Source of the DNA: Bacteroidota bacterium
GTDB lineage: Bacteria; Bacteroidota; Bacteroidia; AKYH767-A; 2013-40CM-41-45
Reading direction: 5' to 3'
NCBI GenBank assembly: GCA_016720655.1
Contig: JADKKE010000033.1
Coordinates: 1-64,000, forward strand
Length of the DNA stretch: 64,000 nt
Part shown: positions 18,256-25,989 of the stretch, piece after piece
Layout of the letters: every line of letters begins with the position of its first letter
Numbering within the stretch: the first letter of the stretch is position 1
Translations under genes and position numbers: made by a program
The notes under the pieces: model-generated
What the model was told of the DNA's origin: nothing
Seen by the model: the letters and a program-made list of their open reading frames with translations, nothing else
The model's database searches: none

Positions 18256-19578
18256 ATGAAGAAACTCTTACTCTATTTTGCGATTATTTTATGTTGCCTC
18301 CCGTATTCAGGATCCGCTCAACAAAATCAGAATTTACTTGTCAATCCGGGTTGTTATGACGGCGGTACAACCGGCTGGAATGTTACTTCCAGTTCTGATG
18401 ATGGCTGGATTGAGGATTTAACAGGTGGCACGGATGGAACATCCTGCTGGGTTAGTTCTTATTCCAATACTACCAAGTCTGAAGACATTGACCTCATCGC
18501 CATTGGTTACACTCCAACTTACCTGGATCAACAACCAATAATTCTCTATGCTGAAAGTTATAAAGGTTTCGATGGAGGCTCTTCCCTTTCCGATGAGTAT
18601 CAGTTGAACATCTATTTGATGGATGACAATGGAAACGTTTTATACACTTACCAAAGTGGTGTTTTGACTTGTAATGGCACATGGCAATCTTTAAAAGGTG
18701 CCATCCGGAATTATGGTACTGGTGTGCGCAAAATCAGATATGAACACATCGGAAATTGTGCAAACTTCTGGGCAGGAAATTATGGAGCGATGATCGATGA
18801 TTCGCATTTGTCGATTGGAAATAATATTTATTATGCCGGAGGTAAAACTCATTCACTTGCAGGTTGGACTATCGATGCAAATGGTGGCGATGGGTGGTTG
18901 GTTGACCCGAATGGTCTTTATTTGACTTCCTGGGATATGAATACGAAATCGCAAATGATTGATTTACTTGCTCAGGGTTATAGTACAACTGAGCTTGATC
19001 AGGAACCCTTGATTACTTATGGAGAATTTGCACTTGGTACACAACCGAATTTTGCCGATTACTATAATCAAACCGTGAGACTTCTCGATGCCAATTTTGT
19101 AGAGATTACTTCCAACTCACAGAATCCAACTCTCACGGATCAATGGCAGTGGATCGGTGGGTCTTTTTCGTCATACGGTCCCGGCTTACGATACATTAAG
19201 TACGAGCATTCCGGAATGGACGTAGAGTTTTTCCTCGGCCATTATGGTTCAACCATGGATTACGCCCTGGTACAACTCGGCGCATCGACAACATCTGTTG
19301 CAGACGTAGCCGATAAACAATTCAATTTCGTTCTGTCTCCAAATCCTACAAATGGAAACTTCAATGTTTCTTTGCAGAATTTGACAACAGCATCAAATGC
19401 AATCCTCACAATTTCCGATCTGCAGGGCAGAGTTGTTTATTCAGATAATATTGAAAATAAACCTCAGAATAATTTAACGCATTCATACCAGTTGAATCAA
19501 CTTCTAAGTAAAGGAGTATACATGGTTTCCCTGGGAGATGAAAATTCAACCATTACCCGTAAACTGGTAATTCAATAA
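18256..19578 (+). CDS. Secreted protein with two FBA-like (F-box-associated/NCCRP1-type) domains and T9SS sorting domain
   Basis: 440 aa. Signal peptide 1-21 (LLLYFAIILCCLPYSGSAQ). Two homologous domains follow. Domain 1 (about 28-195) has 'DGWIEDL...CWVSSYSNTTKSEDIDLIAIGYTPTYLDQQPIILYAESYKG...YQLNIYLMDDNGNVL...WQSLKGAIRNYGTGVRKIRYEHIGNCANFWAGNYGAMIDDSHL'. Domain 2 (about 200-350) repeats the plan with 'DGWLVDP...TSWDMNTKSQMIDLLAQGY...LDQEPLITYGEF...VRLLD...WQWIGGSFSSYGPGLRYIKYEHSGMD...GHYG'. The conserved set KSQxIDL, LDxxxP, LLD, YGxGxRxIxxEHxG and WxGxYG is that of the FBA domain (Pfam F-box associated), which binds N-glycans in FBXO2/FBXO6 and is found in NCCRP1. A T9SS sorting domain ends the protein ('FVLSPNPTNGNFNVSLQN...KGVYMVSLGDENSTITRKLVIQ'). 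Inference: a surface or secreted glycan-binding protein. Confidence 0.85.
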   Translation: MKKLLLYFAIILCCLPYSGSAQQNQNLLVNPGCYDGGTTGWNVTSSSDDGWIEDLTGGTDGTSCWVSSYSNTTKSEDIDLIAIGYTPTYLDQQPIILYAESYKGFDGGSSLSDEYQLNIYLMDDNGNVLYTYQSGVLTCNGTWQSLKGAIRNYGTGVRKIRYEHIGNCANFWAGNYGAMIDDSHLSIGNNIYYAGGKTHSLAGWTIDANGGDGWLVDPNGLYLTSWDMNTKSQMIDLLAQGYSTTELDQEPLITYGEFALGTQPNFADYYNQTVRLLDANFVEITSNSQNPTLTDQWQWIGGSFSSYGPGLRYIKYEHSGMDVEFFLGHYGSTMDYALVQLGASTTSVADVADKQFNFVLSPNPTNGNFNVSLQNLTTASNAILTISDLQGRVVYSDNIENKPQNNLTHSYQLNQLLSKGVYMVSLGDENSTITRKLVIQ

Positions 19579-19599
19579 TTTATTTTTTTTATTCGAATG

Positions 19600-19630
19600 A
19601 AGTCCCCTCCTTCCTGGTGGGGACTTTTTT
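19600..19630 (+). terminator. Rho-independent terminator
   Basis: Stem AGTCCCC/GGGGACT with an 11-base loop followed by T6, 22 bases after the stop of the FBA-domain gene. Confidence 0.85.
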
Positions 19631-19679
19631 GTGCCTTTGTTGTGTTGATGGATCCTTGCTTTCGTGAAATGGTTCGAAA

Positions 19680-19781
19680 GGAGATAATAAAATTAATGAT
19701 GCCGGTGTTTATTTTACAGAATCTTTCGGCACAACAAACCAAAGATTCCAAGCCAAACTACTTGTTGTTGCGTCAAAATAA
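19680..19781 (+). pseudogene. Possible remnant of a T9SS C-terminal tail
   Basis: One frame reads 'GDNKINDAGVYFTESFGTTNQRFQAKLLVVASK' before TAA. This resembles the end of T9SS or FlgD-like tails (...N.GVYF......F..KLLV). No start or upstream body is present, so it may be a leftover of a deleted gene. Weak evidence; chance similarity is possible. Confidence 0.3.
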
Positions 19782-19895
19782 ATTGCAATCGAATTTGAAT
19801 TTCTGGAACAATGCATCGCCCTGTTGGCATTAAAAAAGAACCCGATTCAAATAGGGAAAACAGTTTTACTGTTAGCCAGATCTGAATCGGGATGC

Positions 19896-19982
19896 GGAGA
19901 GGGTGGGATTCGAACCCACGAGACCCTTTTGGAGCCTACACACTTTCCAGGCGTGCTCCTTCGACCACTCGGACACCTCTCC
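19896..19982 (-). tRNA. tRNA-Ser (anticodon GGA)
   Basis: 87 nt. On the minus strand the acceptor arm GGAGAGG pairs with CCTCTCC, the T-arm is GTGGGTTCGAATCCCAC, and the anticodon loop CTGGAAA gives anticodon GGA (serine). The long variable arm (GTAGGCTCCAAAAGGGTCTC) is the class II feature expected of tRNA-Ser. CCA is not encoded. Confidence 0.95.
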
Positions 19983-20052
19983 GGGATTGAATTTTAACAA
20001 AAAACAGCCAAAAATGGCCGTTTCTTTCTAAAAGGGGCACAAAGATAGGCAA

Positions 20053-21003
20053 TCATTCCCCTGAAAGCAACCGCTTTTTACTCTCGATTCTATAGATCAT
20101 GAAAAGCAGCATGGCTGTAAATGCAGTGCTAATTAGTACACTCATCATTTCGCCTTCCTGAGTTCCTACTGCATCCACATCAATTGATGACAGGTTTTGT
20201 TGATAGAGGTAAGTAAAAATAACTGCAGCGGCATTGTTTACAAAATGCGCAAGAATGGACAACCATAAACTGCCACTCCAGACAAATAAATATCCAAGCA
20301 TCGCTCCCAATAAAAGTCGTGGAACAAAGCCATAAAACTGCATATGCATTGCACTAAAAAGCAATGCCGACATCCACACTCCGATATGAATGTTCTTAGC
20401 CCACCCGGTAAAGATTTTCTGTACAACTCCCCGAAATAAAAGTTCTTCGCCAAGAGCAGGAATAAGTGCAACCATAAACACATTGAAAATCATGGAGCCA
20501 AATGTTGGCATATTTAAAAATGCTTTGGTCAATTCGGCTGCACGGTCTTCAGAGTCTTTCATCCAATCTTCCACTGATTTCAGGAACCCGGGTAAATGCA
20601 TTGTTCCATTTAATTCTCCAAGAAAATTTATAAGCGGAACAGATACCATGAGACAAATGATCACAAGAAAGGATGATGGAATTCCGGCGAACTTGTCAAT
20701 GCCCAGAAAACGCAAGGGTTGAGGATCGATCAGATAAGCGATTATAAAAGGAGGAACAATGAATGTCCCAATTGCTGAAATGGTTTGAACCAGTTTCAGG
20801 ATAGAAATTGCTCTGGGATCATCCAGGTTACCCAACAGTCTTTGCAACTCTGCCATGTTCACACCATAAATGGCGGAGGAAAGCAAGGTGCTTACCAAGG
20901 TAAAAAACACTGCAGAGAGTAAAATAATCCCAACCGAAATCAAGAATTTCGAATAAGAAGTATTATTCGCCCAAATTGCCTTGAAACTCATCTTGTTGTA
21001 CAT
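20053..21003 (-). CDS. CPBP-family intramembrane metalloprotease (CAAX/Abi type)
   Basis: 316 aa from ATG 21003 (ATG 20991 also possible); the frame stays open far upstream only because it runs through a 7-bp tandem repeat. Membrane segments alternate through the protein. The CPBP motifs are present: 'GEELLFRGVVQ' (EExxxR), 'LLFSAMHMQF' (FxxxH) and 'ILAHFVNNAAAV' (HxxxN/B), which form the metal-binding active site in the membrane. Members cleave prenylated or small peptide substrates or serve in peptide self-immunity; the substrate here is unknown. It is divergent from dusB, and the shared 240-bp gap is filled mostly by heptamer repeats. Confidence 0.85.
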   Translation of the reverse strand: MYNKMSFKAIWANNTSYSKFLISVGIILLSAVFFTLVSTLLSSAIYGVNMAELQRLLGNLDDPRAISILKLVQTISAIGTFIVPPFIIAYLIDPQPLRFLGIDKFAGIPSSFLVIICLMVSVPLINFLGELNGTMHLPGFLKSVEDWMKDSEDRAAELTKAFLNMPTFGSMIFNVFMVALIPALGEELLFRGVVQKIFTGWAKNIHIGVWMSALLFSAMHMQFYGFVPRLLLGAMLGYLFVWSGSLWLSILAHFVNNAAAVIFTYLYQQNLSSIDVDAVGTQEGEMMSVLISTAFTAMLLFMIYRIESKKRLLSGE

Positions 21004-21067
21004 TTGCGGCAACGAGGCCGAATAGGCTGCGAATATAGGAAGAAAAGGGACGAGGGACGGAAGGGGG

Positions 21068-21150
<83 letters not shown>

Positions 21151-21189
21151 CTCCTGATAAAAGATTATAAATTTATTCAAGCTGTAGCT

Positions 21190-21238
21190 ACTAACCACTA
21201 ACCACCAACCACTAACCACCAACCACTAACCACTAACA
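21190..21238. repeat. 7-bp tandem repeat of ACTAACC/ACCAACC
   Basis: Seven heptamers alternating ACTAACC and ACCAACC, ending five bases before the dusB start codon, so it forms most of the dusB 5' leader. Confidence 0.95.
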
Positions 21239-21242
21239 AAAA

Positions 21243-22232
21243 TTGAAAATAGGAAACATCATACTCCCGGAATTTCCGCTTTTGCTTGCTCCTATGGAGG
21301 ATGTGAGTGATCCGCCTTTCCGATACGTGTGTAAGCTGAATGGTGCGGATGTGATGTATACCGAATTTATTTCAAGCGAAGGGCTGATCCGCGATGCAGC
21401 AAAAAGCGTGATGAAGCTTGACATCTTCGAGTATGAACGACCCATTGGAATTCAACTCTTCGGTAGTGAGATTGAATCCATGATCGAGGCCGCAGAAATT
21501 GCAGAGCAGGCACAACCTGATCTCATCGATATTAACTATGGTTGTCCTGTAAAAGCTGTTGCCTGTAAAGGCGCCGGCGCTGCCTTATTGCAGGATATTC
21601 CGAAAATGGTTGAGATGACGGAAGCAATAGTGAAGGCCGTGAAACTTCCTGTCACAGTGAAAACACGATTGGGTTGGGACGACAATACAAAAAATATTGT
21701 TGAGGTTGCTGAACGTTTGCAGGACATCGGAATTCAGGCGCTCACAGTACATGGACGCACGCGTAAGCAAATGTATAAGGGTCCGGCTGATTGGACACTC
21801 ATTGGTGAATTAAAAAACAATCCAAGAATTCACATTCCAATATTTGGCAACGGAGATGTTGATTCTCCCGAACGTGCTCTTGAAATGCGAGATCGCTATG
21901 GAGTTGATGGTGTCATGATTGGAAGAGCCAGTATTGGTTATCCCTGGATTTTTAATGAGATTAAACATTTTCTGCAAACAGGTAATAAACTATCCTTGCC
22001 GAGTATTGAACAACGTGTAGAAGTGTGTCGCACGCATTTTTCAAAATCGCTCGAATGGAAGGGCCCGCGTGTAGGTATCTATGAAATGCGCAGACACTAC
22101 AGCAATTACTTCAAGGGCCTGGATCATTTCAAAGACTACCGAACCCGATTGGTAACATTAGAAAATATCGAAGAAATACACAGTGTTCTTGATGAAGTAT
22201 TGGATCGCTACAGCGAATTCCAAGCCGTCTGA
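21243..22232 (+). CDS. dusB: tRNA-dihydrouridine synthase
   Basis: 329 aa. TTG start at 21243: homologs of this type begin 'MKIGNI...', which matches the codons from this TTG exactly. FMN-dependent TIM barrel: 'LLLAPMEDVSDPPFR' at the N-terminus, 'DINYGCPVKAVACKGAGAALL' with the catalytic cysteine, and 'LTVHGRTRKQMYKGPADW' and 'GNGDVDSPERALEM...GVDGVMIGRASIGYPWIF' for FMN phosphate binding. It reduces uridine to dihydrouridine in the D-loop of tRNAs in the cytoplasm. The DusB versus other Dus subtype is judged from overall pattern. The 5' leader is a heptamer repeat. Confidence 0.92.
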   Translation: MKIGNIILPEFPLLLAPMEDVSDPPFRYVCKLNGADVMYTEFISSEGLIRDAAKSVMKLDIFEYERPIGIQLFGSEIESMIEAAEIAEQAQPDLIDINYGCPVKAVACKGAGAALLQDIPKMVEMTEAIVKAVKLPVTVKTRLGWDDNTKNIVEVAERLQDIGIQALTVHGRTRKQMYKGPADWTLIGELKNNPRIHIPIFGNGDVDSPERALEMRDRYGVDGVMIGRASIGYPWIFNEIKHFLQTGNKLSLPSIEQRVEVCRTHFSKSLEWKGPRVGIYEMRRHYSNYFKGLDHFKDYRTRLVTLENIEEIHSVLDEVLDRYSEFQAV

Positions 22233-22390
22233 GGGAAATGTTTGTTGTGTATAAAACAAAATTGCCTGCTCAATTTTCGGTCAAAGCGACAGTCTTGTAA
22301 ATTAATCAAACATAAAATAATCGAGCAACGTTTCTTTTTCAGAAAGCACAAAACGTTTTCAAAGCTGGTCTTTTATTAAACCCTCTAAAA

Positions 22391-23416
22391 TTATTTGTCA
22401 GAAATCTCTCCTTGTAAATCCTTTTGAATTAATTTCTGTATTTCTCGTTTGCTCAATTTTTGTCCGAGTAAAAACATCAATTTTGTTAATGCAGCCTCTG
22501 TGGTAATATCCCTTCCGCTGATTACTCCGATTTTCATTAGTTGAACACTTGTTTCATATTTACCCTGATCAACAGTTCCTCCGCTGCATTGTGAAACATT
22601 GAAAATTATTATTCCTCTTTTGATTGCATCATCAAGTACCTTGACAAAAGAAGGGGCCGTTGGTGCGTTGCCGCTTCCATAGGTTTCGATTATTGCTGCA
22701 CGCAATCCGGGGGTACGCAATGTTGAGTCAATAACATCGTTATGAATACCCGGGTAAATTTTAAGCAAAGCGATATTGGTATCAAACCCACTTTGAACAC
22801 TTAACTTTTTTCTTTCTCTTTTTCTGATAAAGTCCGAATTGTAAACAATATTCACTCCGGCATCAGCAAGTGCCGGATAATTACTCGATTGAAATGCATC
22901 AAATTTACTGGAGGTATATTTTTCTGAGCGATTGCCGCGATACAATTGATTACTGAAATAAATACAGACTTCAGGAACGATTCTGTCGGAGGACGCAATT
23001 TCAATGCTCGTTATCAAATTGCGTCGCGCATCGGTGCGTATCACTCCAACAGGCAATTGAGATCCGGTCAGAATTACGGGTTTATCAAGATTCTGCAACA
23101 TGAAACTTAAAGCCGATGCAGTATACGCCATGGTGTCAGTTCCATGGAGGATTACAAAACCATTGTATTGATTGTATTTTTTTTTGATTACTCCAGCAAG
23201 TTCTTCCCAGAAATCTGGTTGAACATTGGAAGAATCGATCGGCTTATGTGAAGCGTGAAAATCGATTTTGCAATTGAGATGCAATAACTCCGGTACCTGA
23301 CGAATTATTTCTTTAAAGTTTACCGGAACCAAGGTATGATTGCGGTGCTCTTTCATCATCCCAATAGTACCACCGGTGTAGATGATAAGGATACGTTTGG
23401 ATTTCTTTCTAGGCAA
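22391..23416 (-). CDS. ansA: Type I (cytoplasmic) L-asparaginase
   Basis: 341 aa. Converts asparagine to aspartate and ammonia. Both active-site boxes are present: 'YTGGTIGM' (catalytic T17) and 'ILHGTDTMAYTASAL' (T93, D94), as well as 'ILTGSQLPVGVIRTDARRN'. There is no signal peptide, so it is the cytoplasmic form; length is as usual for AnsA. The start is TTG 23416; no in-frame ATG exists between the upstream stop and this codon. It is convergent with dusB and followed upstream by tatD on the same strand (81-bp gap). Confidence 0.92.
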   Translation of the reverse strand: MPRKKSKRILIIYTGGTIGMMKEHRNHTLVPVNFKEIIRQVPELLHLNCKIDFHASHKPIDSSNVQPDFWEELAGVIKKKYNQYNGFVILHGTDTMAYTASALSFMLQNLDKPVILTGSQLPVGVIRTDARRNLITSIEIASSDRIVPEVCIYFSNQLYRGNRSEKYTSSKFDAFQSSNYPALADAGVNIVYNSDFIRKRERKKLSVQSGFDTNIALLKIYPGIHNDVIDSTLRTPGLRAAIIETYGSGNAPTAPSFVKVLDDAIKRGIIIFNVSQCSGGTVDQGKYETSVQLMKIGVISGRDITTEAALTKLMFLLGQKLSKREIQKLIQKDLQGEISDK

Positions 23417-23497
23417 TTTATCAGTGTTTATTTTGACGTTAAAAAATTACTCCTGCATAGAGTTCTTGTATCTTAGACTTCGTTGGTAGTTTCCGGA

Positions 23498-24268
23498 TTA
23501 TCGACCAAATATTTTTATTGAATTTTCTGTTGTCTTTTTAGTTACTTCATCCACTGTCTTTCCCTGCAATAGCGCCATTTTTTCTGCTATCAATTTGAGG
23601 TATTCCGGTAAATTTCTTTTCCCTCTCTGAGGCACAGGCGCAAGATAGGGCGCGTCCGTTTCAAGTACAAGACGATTGAGGTCGATTTTCTCAACCACTT
23701 TGTCCAGTCCTGAATTTTTAAACGTGAGTACACCACCAATCCCCAGATAAAATCCAAGATCAATTGCCCGATTCGCCTGGTCTTCATTTCCGGTGAAACA
23801 ATGAAAGATCCCAAAAGGTGCTTCTTTTTTTTTCTCGAGCAACAATTCGTAAATTAATTCAAATGAATCTCTGGAATGAATTACAATCGGGATTTTAAAT
23901 TGATTAGCGAGATCGACTTGTCGTTTAAAGACTTCTTTTTGTTCTTCTACAAATGTTTTATCCCAATACAAATCAATGCCCATCTCTCCTACTGCAACAA
24001 ATTTTCTCCTGTTCAGCCAATCTTCTACTATTCTCATTTCGGATTCCCAATTGGCTTTAACGGAACAGGGGTGCAGCCCCATCATCGGAAAACAAAACTC
24101 CGGATATTTATTTTCCAGCTCGAGCATTCCTTCAATTGTTGAGGATTCAATGTTCGGCATAAAAAACCGCCCTACTCCCTGATGAATCGCTTCCCGGATC
24201 AGCAGATCTCTGTCCGTGTCGAATTCTTCCGCATAGAGGTGTGTGTGGGTATCTGTCAGGATTGACAT
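23498..24268 (-). CDS. tatD: TatD-family metal-dependent hydrolase (DNase)
   Basis: 256 aa from ATG 24268 (ATG 24292 would add eight residues). TIM-barrel metal hydrolase: 'LTDTHTHLYAEEF' (first HxH), 'GLHPCSV', 'VAVGEMGIDLYWD' (bridging Glu), 'PIVIHSRDS', 'GIFHCFTGN', 'LVLETDAPYLAPVPQRGKRN' (final Asp). Members have 3'-5' DNase activity and take part in DNA repair or turnover; in other phyla they neighbour other genes. It is divergent from the glycosyltransferase, with a long inverted repeat between them. Confidence 0.92.
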   Translation of the reverse strand: MSILTDTHTHLYAEEFDTDRDLLIREAIHQGVGRFFMPNIESSTIEGMLELENKYPEFCFPMMGLHPCSVKANWESEMRIVEDWLNRRKFVAVGEMGIDLYWDKTFVEEQKEVFKRQVDLANQFKIPIVIHSRDSFELIYELLLEKKKEAPFGIFHCFTGNEDQANRAIDLGFYLGIGGVLTFKNSGLDKVVEKIDLNRLVLETDAPYLAPVPQRGKRNLPEYLKLIAEKMALLQGKTVDEVTKKTTENSIKIFGR

Positions 24269-24297
24269 TGGGGCGTGAATTATTTCTCGCAAAGATC

Positions 24298-24339
24298 CAA
24301 AGATCGCAAAGATTTCTCAGTATTTCTTTGCGATCTTTG
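24298..24339. repeat. Perfect 15-bp inverted repeat built from GCAAAGATC units
   Basis: Arm 24298-24312 pairs perfectly with 24325-24339 (CAAAGATCGCAAAGA and its complement), loop 12 bases. A further partial unit GCAAAGATC lies just before it at 24289-24297. It sits in the 87-bp gap between the divergent tatD and glycosyltransferase genes and so would be in one leader or the shared promoter. Confidence 0.9.
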
Positions 24340-24355
24340 CACGAAACGAACACGC

Positions 24356-25359
24356 TTGCCTAAATTCCTCATCATCCGTTTTTCTTCAATCGGCGACATC
24401 GTTCTCACAACTCCTGTTATTCGCTGCCTGAAGCAACAGGTACCGGAGGCGGAGGTGCATTTTCTTACGAAACATGTGTTTGAATCAATATTGAAGTGTA
24501 ATCCACACATCGATAAATTGCATCTTCTCGCCGATAATTATCCGGAGTTGGTTTCTCTATTGAAAAAAGAAAAGTTTGATTACATCATCGACCTCCAGCA
24601 CAACCAACGAAGTTTGCGGTTGAAGTCTGCGCTGCATGTAAAAAGTTTCTCTTTTCACAAACTGAATATTGAAAAATGGTTGATGGTCAATTTTCATATT
24701 GACAAACTACCCCGCGTTCACATTGTCGATCGGTATCTTGACACACTCAAATCTTTCGGTGTAACAAACGATGGAAAAGGTCTTGATTATTTCATCCAGC
24801 CTGACACTGAAAATGTTCTTGAACGCCTTCCTTCAAACTTTCAAAACGGGTATATTGCTTTTGTGATCGGTGCTAAACATTATACAAAACAATTGCCCGC
24901 AGATAAGATTGTGAGTATCTGCAAAAAAATAAATTTCCCTGTTGTTTTGCTCGGTGGGAAGGAAGACAGTGATAAAGGAGCATACATCGCTGCGCAGCTG
25001 GGCGATAATGTCTATGACGCCACCGGAAAGTTTTCACTGAACGAATCAGCATTGCTCGTTAAGCATGCTCTTCGGGTCATCACGCATGACACCGGACTGA
25101 TGCACATCGCTGCTGCTTTCCAAAAAGAAATATTGTCTGTTTGGGGGAATACGGTGCCGGAGTTTGGGATGTATCCTTATTGGGGGACGGGGACGGGGGA
25201 CGGGGGACGGAAGGAGGGGTACTAATCGAAGTAAAGGGATTGTCTTGCCGGCCATGTTCGAAAATTGGATTCACAAAATGTCCAAAGAGGCATTTTCGGT
25301 GTATGCTGGATCAGGACGAAAAACGTATAATTGCTTGGGCAAATACTGGTACCCGATGA
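24356..25359 (+). CDS. Glycosyltransferase family 9 (heptosyltransferase-like), C-terminus shifted by a heptamer repeat
   Basis: About 334 aa if read across the frameshift. TTG 24356 gives '(M)PKFLIIRFSSIGDIVLTTPVIRCLKQ', the standard GT9 start; frames further left run into the inverted repeat. GT-B fold with 'FDYIIDLQHNQRSLRLK', 'YIAFVIGAKHYTKQLP', 'VVLLGGKEDSDKGAYIA' and the nucleotide-sugar-binding 'RVITHDTGLMHIAAAFQKEILSVWGNTVPEFGMYPY'. The frame then enters a GGGGGAC array (25182-25208) and stops at 25225. The conserved end 'VLIEVKGLSCRPCSKIGFTKCPKRHFRCM' continues one frame over to 25359. Likely adds heptose or another sugar to the lipopolysaccharide core at the inner membrane. One more 7-bp unit, or one G in the short second unit, would restore the full protein. 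Confidence 0.85.
25182..25208 (+). repeat. GGGGGAC heptamer array inside the GT9 coding region
   Basis: Four units of 7, 6, 7 and 7 bases (GGGGGAC, GGGGAC, GGGGGAC, GGGGGAC) followed by GGAAGGAGGGGTA. A near-copy of that 3' flank (GGACGGAAGGGGGTA) occurs at about 21056-21070. The unit length is not a multiple of three, so each gain or loss changes the downstream frame. Confidence 0.92.
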
Positions 25360-25406
25360 GGGTGCATTTCATCAAGCACCTGATCGACTCGATTCCCTAT
25401 TCCAAA

Positions 25407-25934
25407 TTACTTCTCCGGTTTAAAAAAGAGAGCCTTTAATTCTGTTGCTTCTTCGGGTTTCATTTTTCCTGCAAGGATGAGGGACAACTGTCGTCGTCGA
25501 AGAGCACTTTCATAACGCTTTTTTTCTTCATCCGTTTCCGGCACAAGGTGTGGAACATTTATCGGGTTCCCCAATTGATCCACGGCAACAAAAGTATATA
25601 TCGCTTCATTGCATTTTTTCTTTTCACCGGTATTGTTATTTTCCACCCATACGTCGATAAAAACTTCCATTGAGGAAGTGAATGCACGTGAGACTTTTGC
25701 TTCGAGGGTCACAATTTCACCCAGACGAATCGGCTGGTTAAAGGAGACGTTGTTCACAGATGCTGTCACCACTACTCTGCCGCAATGCCGATGTGCCGCA
25801 ATGGCTGCAGCGATGTCCATCCAATGAAGGAGGCGTCCGCCCATCAGGTTACCGAGCGTATTTGTATCATTCGGTAATACAAACTCTGTAAGAATGGAAT
25901 ACGAGTCCTTTGGTGTTTTTGATTTTACAGACAT
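25407..25934 (-). CDS. Acyl-CoA thioesterase (hotdog fold)
   Basis: 175 aa. Hydrolyses acyl-CoA to free acid and CoA in the cytoplasm. Single hotdog domain of the YciA/ACOT type: 'FVLPNDTNTLGNLMGGRLLHWMDIAAAIAAHRHC', with the conserved N/D and the GG preceding the central helix, then 'VTASVNNVSFNQPIRLGEIVTLEAKVSRAFTSSMEVFIDVWVEN' and 'KKCNEAIYTFVAVD'. The C-terminal tail (about 130-175) is charged and helical. ATG start at 25934; 55 bases after kup on the same strand. Confidence 0.9.
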   Translation of the reverse strand: MSVKSKTPKDSYSILTEFVLPNDTNTLGNLMGGRLLHWMDIAAAIAAHRHCGRVVVTASVNNVSFNQPIRLGEIVTLEAKVSRAFTSSMEVFIDVWVENNNTGEKKKCNEAIYTFVAVDQLGNPINVPHLVPETDEEKKRYESALRRRQLSLILAGKMKPEEATELKALFFKPEK

Positions 25935-25989
25935 GAATTTCCCGAATCCGGCGTTAAATAATTAGTGAATAATAATTCATTTAAGAAAA

